This document shows, piece by piece, positions 28,400-34,948 of a stretch of DNA of 41,135 nt. The notes below the pieces were generated by a model that had not been told where the DNA came from, did no database searches, and was given only the letters and a program-made list of their open reading frames with translations. Origin of the DNA: a bacterium (lineage in GTDB: Bacteria; Thermosulfidibacterota; Thermosulfidibacteria; Thermosulfidibacterales; Thermosulfidibacteraceae); the NCBI GenBank assembly GCA_027033775.1, contig JALVKL010000059.1:1-41135 (forward strand), written 5' to 3'. The translations under genes were made by a program, and so were the position numbers. Within the stretch, counting starts at the first letter, position 1. Each line of letters starts with the position of its first letter.

Positions 28400-28428
28400 T
28401 TGACATTTTTATTAAAAAATGTTATTTA
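28400..28428 (+). promoter_or_regulatory. rightward internal promoter candidate TTGACA-N17-TATTTA
   Basis: Intergenic; spacer inverted repeat ACATTTTT ATTA AAAAATGT ending directly before the -10. Confidence 0.55.
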
Positions 28429-28492
28429 TTTGCAAATAAATTGATAACAATGGGATTGACTCAGGTCAATCCTTTTAAGGATGGAGGAAAGA

Positions 28493-28801
28493 ATGAAGCT
28501 ACCAATGGCTTTAGAGGAAGCATTATTTAAGATGAGAGCTGGACAATCTTTAGTATTATCATTACAGCCTGAGAGGGCTAAGAAGCTCAAAAGAGCTTTG
28601 ATGGATTTTATCTATCAGAAACAAGCCGAAGGACTTCTGTCATTAGATTATGACATAAAAGTCATGAATAATCCTTCAGGATTATCTACTTTAGTAGTCA
28701 ATGTTTACCCTCCAATGGAGGCACAAATCGTAGAGACTGATGAAGAAAAAGGTGAATTAAAGGTAATAGAAAAGTTTCAAATAATAGGAGGAATAAAATG
28801 A
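28493..28801 (+). CDS. hypothetical protein
   Basis: 102 aa; ATG 28493 after GGAGGAAAGA; track start 28481 also possible. Confidence 0.5.
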   Translation: MKLPMALEEALFKMRAGQSLVLSLQPERAKKLKRALMDFIYQKQAEGLLSLDYDIKVMNNPSGLSTLVVNVYPPMEAQIVETDEEKGELKVIEKFQIIGGIK

Positions 28802-28998
28802 ACAGAACAAAGACAGATTATTCAAGAGTAACTCTTTATATGAAAGGCGGATTGTGGGCTTTCGTAAGAAAACTGGCATCTGACCTTAAGGTCAGAGAAG
28901 CTAATGTAATGAAAGCTATGCTTGTGGACTGGTATGATGAGAATGCTGGGAACTACGAGCAAGCAAAAGAAAAAGTGGATAAGCTTATAAGCCTTTAG
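28798..28998 (+). CDS. small protein, possibly ribbon-helix-helix-like
   Basis: 66 aa; SRVTLYMKGGLWAFVRKLASDLKVREANVMKAMLVDW. Confidence 0.4.
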   Translation: MNRTKTDYSRVTLYMKGGLWAFVRKLASDLKVREANVMKAMLVDWYDENAGNYEQAKEKVDKLISL

Positions 28999-29036
28999 GC
29001 TTATAATAAAACTAAATCTAAAAGGAGGTATGAGGT

Positions 29037-29426
29037 ATGAAACTCAACAAAAATTATGATGAGTTAACTGCAACAATGGAGTTCGGAGAAGCGGGCTCTA
29101 TTGAAGTCTCTTTGGGAGACTTAAACGAAGAAATCGTTAAGAAATTAGCTCTTTACGGCTTGGGGGTAAAATGCCAAAGAGCTACAGCAGGTATCGGAAA
29201 AGATGATGCTAAATCTTATGAAGCAGTATCCAAGTTGGTAAACAACTTGAAAGAAGGGAAGTGGAGTTCTCCAGTTGAAAGAACTTCAAAGAAAGAAATC
29301 CAGAGACAATTTATTATTTCTCAGCTAAGAGCGGCTGGCTCTAAAACAAGAGATGCTCTTATTAAGTCTTTAGAAGCAACAGGAGTTTTAAAGAAACTCG
29401 ATATTAAACCTGAAGACTATCAATAA
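29037..29426 (+). CDS. hypothetical protein
   Basis: 129 aa with AAAGGAGG upstream. Confidence 0.6.
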   Translation: MKLNKNYDELTATMEFGEAGSIEVSLGDLNEEIVKKLALYGLGVKCQRATAGIGKDDAKSYEAVSKLVNNLKEGKWSSPVERTSKKEIQRQFIISQLRAAGSKTRDALIKSLEATGVLKKLDIKPEDYQ

Positions 29427-29461
29427 GCCTCTTGGCTTATTGTCTCCCTCAGAGAAACGGA

Positions 29462-29480
29462 CTGGGAACAGAGTTCCCAG
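29462..29480. repeat. dispersed palindrome copy 10, intergenic
   Basis: CTGGGAACAGAGTTCCCAG. Confidence 0.9.
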
Positions 29481-29509
29481 TTCCATTTTAGTCTTTACGG
29501 GAAGGAGGA

Positions 29510-30454
29510 TTGATAAAGGTGGAAATTAGAAGGTGGATTGATAATTCAAAGATTGGATGTTTAGAAAGATGCCCAAGAGAGTTTTATCTAAGATATGGAC
29601 TACATCTGACAAGGGAAGTCCCTTCCTCAGCAATTGCCTTTGGCAAAGCAATGCATGAAGTGATAGAAAATGCTCTAAAAGAGCATAAGAATGTTAAGGA
29701 TGCTATTAAATACTGCTCTGCAGTATGGGAACAAGTTCTATTAAAGTATATTACAGAGATGGGCTTAGAGGTTGATTATGAAGATTATAGGTTAGAACCT
29801 TCCACAGGAATATTAGCTCTTACTGAGCTATTTATGAATGGGGCAGGAAAAGAGATGTTATCTCTTACGGAAGAGGTTTTGGCTACAGAGATGGAATTAA
29901 CATTTAATGTTTTAGGAACATTTGAGTTTAGAGGGAAGGCGGATATTGTTCTTAGAACAATGGCTGGGACTAATATGCTTGTTGATATAAAAACAACAGG
30001 TTGGAAGATGGAATCTTGGGCTGAGAAAGCTACTGTTGATTGTCAGTTACATTCATATGCTTTAACATTAGATAAGATGAACCTTAAGGTTCATAGTGGA
30101 GCTTACCTCGTAGTCCAAACTAATAGGAGAAGGTTAAGCTCTGGAGCTTGGTCAAATAAACCGACTTTAAAGTCGGCTTTATTTCCAATAGCTGTAACAG
30201 AAGATTATAAGGAGAGGATGTTGAAGAGAATAGAAAGAGCCTGTTTAAAAATTTTAGGAAGGGAGAGATTGTATCTCTTTGAACCTGTGTGGAGTCAGTG
30301 CCAACGCCTTTCAGGAGTTTGTCAGTTTCATCCTTTATGTGAGAGATACTGGAGATATAATGGAATTGACCTTAAAGAGATTGAACCAGAACTTTTAGAA
30401 GTGGCTTTATCCTTAGGATATAGACAAGAGGAATGGAATCCATTTGAGTATTAA
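29510..30454 (+). CDS. PD-(D/E)XK nuclease, Cas4/RecB-like, probable Fe-S
   Basis: CLERCPREFYLRYG; GKADIVLRTMAGTNMLVDIKTTG; QLHSYAL; CQRLSGVCQFHPLC. Confidence 0.7.
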   Translation: MIKVEIRRWIDNSKIGCLERCPREFYLRYGLHLTREVPSSAIAFGKAMHEVIENALKEHKNVKDAIKYCSAVWEQVLLKYITEMGLEVDYEDYRLEPSTGILALTELFMNGAGKEMLSLTEEVLATEMELTFNVLGTFEFRGKADIVLRTMAGTNMLVDIKTTGWKMESWAEKATVDCQLHSYALTLDKMNLKVHSGAYLVVQTNRRRLSSGAWSNKPTLKSALFPIAVTEDYKERMLKRIERACLKILGRERLYLFEPVWSQCQRLSGVCQFHPLCERYWRYNGIDLKEIEPELLEVALSLGYRQEEWNPFEY

Positions 30455-30474
30455 ACTCAAAAGAGGTTATTAAA

Positions 30475-30612
30475 ATGAAGAAAGTAAAAAGAAAATTTAA
30501 AGGTGTTAGGTTGATAATATCATCTGAAGGATTTATCCTTAGGAGAAGAAGTGGGATGTGGAGGAAGATGTATTGCTGGAAGGATAATAAGAAGAGATGC
30601 GGGGATTGGTGA
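30475..30612 (+). CDS. small basic protein (45 aa)
   Basis: MKKVKRKFKGVRLIISSEGFILRRRSGMWRKMYCWKDNKKRCGDW; AGAGG upstream. Confidence 0.35.
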   Translation: MKKVKRKFKGVRLIISSEGFILRRRSGMWRKMYCWKDNKKRCGDW

Positions 30613-30742
30613 CCCTTATTTGATGAACCTGTTAGAACAGGTGAAAGAGTGATTATATCACTCTGCTGTAAAGATATAGATTTATACCAAGAAAACTTTA
30701 GAGATTTCCGCCATAAGGCGGATATGGAGAGGAGGTTTAAGA

Positions 30743-31489
30743 ATGGGCTGGATAAAACCAGAAGCACATATGAATAAAATAAAAATTTTATTGCTGGGGG
30801 ATTATGGGACAGGCAAAAGTTACTTTGCCTCAACCTGCCCAGAACCAATATTCTTATTAGACTTTGATAAAGGAGCAATTGGCTATGCCAATAAACAGGT
30901 TTATGTTCCAGACTGCTTCAACGAAGTGTTAAAACCAACTATTCTTTGGAATAGAATAGAACAAGAGATAGATTTATTAATTGAAGATAAGCATCCAGAA
31001 GGTTCTTTTAGAACCTTAGTGTTAGATAGTCTAACAACAGCCACTAAATATGCTATGGATATGGCTATTGAGAAAAGACCATTAACTCCAGATAGCCCAC
31101 CAGTTTGGAACGTCCATTATCCTATGGTCAAAGTTTATATGGATAGACTCTTAGATAAGTTCAAAAGACTAAGTATGAATATTATAGTTATTGGGCATGT
31201 CTCTTATGATAAGAACGACATCACAGGAGAAATAATAGCAACTCCAGCTATCACTGGAAACCTTAAAACTTATATCCCTGCTCTATTTGATGAAGTGTAT
31301 TTCGCTGAAGTCCTTCAAACAAAAGATGGAAGACAATATATACTAAACATAAGCCCAAAGGGATTTAAACGAGCAAGGTCAAGGTTGAAAACCTTGTTTA
31401 ATCTCCCTGACCAAATCCCTAATTCCTATAAAGAACTTGAGAAGTTCTTTAAGGCAAAAAGCCCTCAGGGCAATTTGCAAAATAAATAA
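30743..31489 (+). CDS. RecA-like ATPase, Sak4 / AAA_24-like recombination protein
   Basis: Walker A LLGDYGTGKSYFAS, Walker B FRTLVLDSLT, MNIIVIGH sensor. Confidence 0.7.
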   Translation: MGWIKPEAHMNKIKILLLGDYGTGKSYFASTCPEPIFLLDFDKGAIGYANKQVYVPDCFNEVLKPTILWNRIEQEIDLLIEDKHPEGSFRTLVLDSLTTATKYAMDMAIEKRPLTPDSPPVWNVHYPMVKVYMDRLLDKFKRLSMNIIVIGHVSYDKNDITGEIIATPAITGNLKTYIPALFDEVYFAEVLQTKDGRQYILNISPKGFKRARSRLKTLFNLPDQIPNSYKELEKFFKAKSPQGNLQNK

Positions 31490-31510
31490 AACTTTAAAAG
31501 GAGGTAGACC

Positions 31511-31981
31511 ATGTCAGTATTAAACGACATCTTTGATGATGTGAAACAAGCAGCAGAAGAGGTTCCAGTAATCCCTGCTGGAGATTATAACGGATTAGTT
31601 CAGGGATGGCAGATTGATACCGTTGAGACTCAAGATGGGGAAAGGGAAGTATTAAGGTTAGTGATAACCTTACAAGAGAATCCTGGAGTTTATTTATCTG
31701 ATAATAGTGCTCCTGTTGATGGACAGAATGTTGAATACTCTATCTTTCTCCCAAATGATGCAGATAAGAATGTTCCAGCTAAATTTGGAAGGGGCTCTCT
31801 TTATGATGTTTCAATCAGGAAATTAAAAAGACTTTTCAAAGTCTGTGGAGTAAATCCTGAAGATTACAATTCATTTGAAGAAGCATTGGATGCTTGCAGA
31901 AACTCAAAAGTTGTAGTATCAATCTCAAATTACACTTCTGATGATGGGACTCTATATGACAGAGTCGCTAAAATCTCTTAA
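31511..31981 (+). CDS. putative ssDNA-binding protein (DUF669-like)
   Basis: IPAGDYNGLVQGWQIDTVETQDGEREVLRLVITLQ; directly after Sak4-like gene. Confidence 0.5.
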   Translation: MSVLNDIFDDVKQAAEEVPVIPAGDYNGLVQGWQIDTVETQDGEREVLRLVITLQENPGVYLSDNSAPVDGQNVEYSIFLPNDADKNVPAKFGRGSLYDVSIRKLKRLFKVCGVNPEDYNSFEEALDACRNSKVVVSISNYTSDDGTLYDRVAKIS

Positions 31982-31990
31982 TGATTCAAT

Positions 31991-32011
31991 GCTGGGAACT
32001 CAGTTCCCAGC
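31991..32011 (+). terminator. rho-independent terminator-like palindrome GCTGGGAAC TCA GTTCCCAGC
   Basis: Perfect 9-bp stem, 3-nt loop, followed by TTCTTTTATTTCTT; just after the stop of the SSB-like gene. Confidence 0.6.
31992..32010. repeat. dispersed palindrome copy 11, intergenic terminator-like
   Basis: CTGGGAACTCAGTTCCCAG followed by T-rich DNA. Confidence 0.9.
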
Positions 32012-32043
32012 TTCTTTTATTTCTTATTAGAAAGGAGTGCGTT

Positions 32044-32118
32044 ATGGAACAGCTTATAGCTATATTAATAATATTGTTAATAGCCATAGTAGGCTTATGG
32101 TTATATTTATTTCTTTAG
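32044..32118 (+). CDS. 24-aa single-TM microprotein MEQLIAILIILLIAIVGLWLYLFL
   Basis: AAAGGAGTGCGTT-ATG; nearly entirely hydrophobic. Confidence 0.45.
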   Translation: MEQLIAILIILLIAIVGLWLYLFL

Positions 32119-32136
32119 AAATGGAGGTGATTTAAA

Positions 32137-32361
32137 ATGTTAATCCAAGAAGTTCTTAAAGAAGGTAAACCTTTTAAAAGAGAGAAGTGGGAGTTCTGGG
32201 TTATCTTAAAGGATAAAGAATTATTTTCCTTAATGTTAGAAGAATCTAAGATTCCTGTTAGAGTAACTATAGAGGATGTGTTGGCAACTGATTGGATTGT
32301 TAAAGAAGATAAGAAGAAAAAGAAAGGAGGGAAGGGAAATGACTCTTCAGGAAGCGATTAA
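32137..32361 (+). CDS. small DUF2829/Tad2-like protein
   Basis: LIQEVLKEGKPFKREKWEFWVILKD...VTIEDVLATDWIVKED. Confidence 0.4.
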   Translation: MLIQEVLKEGKPFKREKWEFWVILKDKELFSLMLEESKIPVRVTIEDVLATDWIVKEDKKKKKGGKGNDSSGSD

Positions 32362-32728
32362 AAGCGGGAAGCCATTTAAAAGACCTTGTCATATGTACTG
32401 GATGCTTGTGAATAATGATAGGATTGTGTATGTGTCTGCAGTAGGAGCAATTAACTGGACTCCAAATATTGAAGATTACTTTGCAGATGATTATTTTGTA
32501 AAAGAAGACTGGTATGAAGGAGACTTCAAGAAGAAGTTTCCGAATGGTGTTCTATGTTGGGTATGGGATAGAGGATTTCGGAAGAGAATGGCTATTGTAA
32601 TAGGTTATGATAAAGAACGAGTCCATCCTTTTTTAGTGACTTACGGAGCTTATTATGAATATGCAGAACCTATTAAACCAGAAGAAGCACCAGCTATCAT
32701 AGGAGGACAAGAAGATGAGAATCTCTGA
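32339..32728 (+). CDS. DUF2829/Tad2-like domain plus C-terminal module
   Basis: TLQEAIKSGKPFKRPCHMYWMLVNNDRIV...NIEDYFADDYFVKED; tandem paralogue of 32137; ATG 32339. Confidence 0.4.
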   Translation: MTLQEAIKSGKPFKRPCHMYWMLVNNDRIVYVSAVGAINWTPNIEDYFADDYFVKEDWYEGDFKKKFPNGVLCWVWDRGFRKRMAIVIGYDKERVHPFLVTYGAYYEYAEPIKPEEAPAIIGGQEDENL

Positions 32729-32915
32729 TTTACCTCTATTCAATCTAATGAATCAAGTTATTCAACAGAATAAAAAGAAAGAGATAAAGAAAAAGGAGGC
32801 TTTAAATGGCAAGTCCAAAGGTAGTAAGTCTAAATCCAGAGACGATATTAATTGGAGAGAGGTTCAGGAAATCTTTAAAAAGTTCGGAATTGAACCACCT
32901 GATAAACTCAATTGA
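32715..32915 (+). CDS. small lysine-rich protein overlapping the methyltransferase start
   Basis: 66 aa; AGGAGGACAAGAAG-ATG. Confidence 0.4.
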   Translation: MRISDLPLFNLMNQVIQQNKKKEIKKKEALNGKSKGSKSKSRDDINWREVQEIFKKFGIEPPDKLN

Positions 32916-34113
32916 GATGCATGGACAGTTGCAACCAATAGGAGTCTATGTTAATAATGAAGGACAATATGTCCTTTTATATGGACATAGAAGGCTGGAA
33001 GCCTGTAAGAGGCTTAAAAGAAACGTCAGAGCTATTGTTTTTGATAAGAAACCAGATGCTCTAAGAGGCAAGATATTTGAGTTCATAGAGAATGCTGTTA
33101 GAGAGGACTTCAGTCCTCTGGAGAAAGCTTTAGCTTTTAAAGAACTCCATGAAAAATTAAAAGAGAGGGATAAAGAGTGGACTGTTGAGAAAACAGCTTC
33201 CCTTTTGGGAATTTCAAGGAAATATGGACAAGAATTATTAAGAGTGGCAAGAGCAGAAGAGGCTGGGATTATAGACGCTGAAAAAGTCAAAAACTTTTCT
33301 ATGAAGGATTTAAGGCAGTTGTCGAGTTTTTCAGAAAGAACTCAGAGAGTTATTAATGCTGTTCAAGAATCAATTAAAGAGGAAGCCATTCAAACTATAA
33401 AGTTTATTAATGGGAACTGCTTTGACATCGACCTTCTAAAATCAAATGATTTTCCAGTTGGAAAGTTTAATGCTGTAGTAACAGACCCTCCATACGGAAT
33501 AGACTTTTTAACAGAATCCGCTTCAGGAAAAGCCGCAGAATTAAGAAAAGAAGGATTAAAGTTTGACGACAATCTGGATAAAGCATCTTCAGACTTTGTT
33601 GAAGAGTTCTGGAAATTCTGTGACTTAGTCACAGATAAAGAGAAAGCTATTGTAATAGCATTTTGTTCTATAGAACAATTCTTTTTACATAAGAACTGGA
33701 GTAAAGCCTACGGCTTTAATCTATTCTACCCAAGACCTTTGGTCTGGATTAAAGCATCTGCTGGTCAACCATTTAAAGCTAATGTTCAACCTTCAACCTG
33801 CACAGAATTCTTTATATTCGCTTCAAGAGGAGATAATGTTTACATTCCAAAACCTGGATTTGCAGACTGGATTAACATCCCCAGAGAACTTTCTAAAGAA
33901 AGAATACATCCTACACAAAAGCCAGTGGCTTTATTTAGAAGATTGATTGAATATACCTGCTTCCCAGATTATAAAATAATAGACCCATTTGCTGGCTCAG
34001 CCTCTTGCTTAATAGCTGCGAAAGAAGCTGGACTAAAGTCCATTTATGGAGTAGAATTAAATGAAGTCATCTATAAGAAAGCCTTGAATAGATTGAAGGA
34101 GGTAATGATATGA
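32806..34113 (+). CDS. ParB-DNA methyltransferase fusion (N4/N6-type)
   Basis: ParB: NHLINSIEMHGQLQPIGVYVNNEGQYVLLYGHRRLEACKRL; MTase: VTDPPYGIDF, ERIHPTQKPVALFRRLIEYT, IIDPFAGSASCLIAAKEAG. Confidence 0.85.
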   Translation: MASPKVVSLNPETILIGERFRKSLKSSELNHLINSIEMHGQLQPIGVYVNNEGQYVLLYGHRRLEACKRLKRNVRAIVFDKKPDALRGKIFEFIENAVREDFSPLEKALAFKELHEKLKERDKEWTVEKTASLLGISRKYGQELLRVARAEEAGIIDAEKVKNFSMKDLRQLSSFSERTQRVINAVQESIKEEAIQTIKFINGNCFDIDLLKSNDFPVGKFNAVVTDPPYGIDFLTESASGKAAELRKEGLKFDDNLDKASSDFVEEFWKFCDLVTDKEKAIVIAFCSIEQFFLHKNWSKAYGFNLFYPRPLVWIKASAGQPFKANVQPSTCTEFFIFASRGDNVYIPKPGFADWINIPRELSKERIHPTQKPVALFRRLIEYTCFPDYKIIDPFAGSASCLIAAKEAGLKSIYGVELNEVIYKKALNRLKEVMI

Positions 34114-34460
34114 ACTTCAAAACATTTGAAAGCTTTAAAGAGGCTTTATTGAAAAGAGTAGAACAAAACCTTCAAATTAAAGGGAGGGAGTATTCTCCAA
34201 CTGGAGAGGATAGATTAATCCAGTTCAAAAGAGGAGGAAGAATAAGAAATAGAAAACCTGAGGATGTAGCTTTAGACTGGTTCACAAAACATTTAACTTC
34301 AATAGAGGATTTAATCAATGGTTCTTTAGAACCAACATGGGGACTTTTAATGGAGAAGTTTGGAGATGCTATAGCATATTTAGTGCTAACAGCAGCTTTA
34401 ATAGCAGAGAAAATGTTTAATGCTGAAGAAGGAGGTGTGGTATGGAAAGAGGAAGAATAG
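34110..34460 (+). CDS. putative nucleotide-modification-associated (DUF1599/Nmad-like) protein
   Basis: KGREYSPTGEDRLIQFKRGGR...LDWFTKHLTSIEDL...EKFGDAIAYLVLTAALI. Confidence 0.4.
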   Translation: MNFKTFESFKEALLKRVEQNLQIKGREYSPTGEDRLIQFKRGGRIRNRKPEDVALDWFTKHLTSIEDLINGSLEPTWGLLMEKFGDAIAYLVLTAALIAEKMFNAEEGGVVWKEEE

Positions 34461-34948
34461 TTTATATATCAGGAGCATATAGCTCTTATGGTAAAGATTA
34501 TGGATGGAGAATCCATAGAGCAGCTGCTCTATTATTAATCTCCAGAGGATATTATCCTATAAGTCCAATATGCCATTCTTTAGGAATAATCCAAGATTTA
34601 GATGAAGATTCAATACCAGACTTCTGGACTCCTTTAGAAAAACCTCTAATCTCAGTGAGCGACTATGTCGCTATTATCTTATCAGATAAAACATTTTTAT
34701 CTGAAGGAGTTAGAAGAGAAATATCTCTCGCCTCAAGATGGAATAAACCTTTAATCTATATAGTAAATAATGGAGAAGAATTAACAATTGTCTGGGAACC
34801 GAGTTCCCAGCATGAACAACCAGAAGAAATAAAAGAAGATAAAAAAGAGGAGGTAAAAGAAGAATGTTCGGAAGAGAAATCCCACCAAGAGGAGAAGGGC
34901 AGTTTTACATACTTGGGGAAGCTCCTGGACAAAATGAGGACAGGATAG
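34442..34948 (+). CDS. DUF4406/DUF1937-like nucleoside deoxyribosyltransferase-fold protein
   Basis: GRIVYISGAYSS...AAALLLISRGYYPISPICHS...SVSDYVAIILSD...SEGVRREISLASRWNKPLIY. Confidence 0.55.
   Translation: MERGRIVYISGAYSSYGKDYGWRIHRAAALLLISRGYYPISPICHSLGIIQDLDEDSIPDFWTPLEKPLISVSDYVAIILSDKTFLSEGVRREISLASRWNKPLIYIVNNGEELTIVWEPSSQHEQPEEIKEDKKEEVKEECSEEKSHQEEKGSFTYLGKLLDKMRTG
34792..34810. repeat. dispersed palindrome copy 12 (in coding, WEPSSQ on +)
   Basis: CTGGGAACCGAGTTCCCAG. Confidence 0.9.

Noticed and set aside
30372-30878. Minus-strand ORF 30372..30878
   Set aside because: Spans the end of the nuclease gene and the start of the Sak4-like gene on the opposite strand; Leu/Ser-rich shadow ORF.
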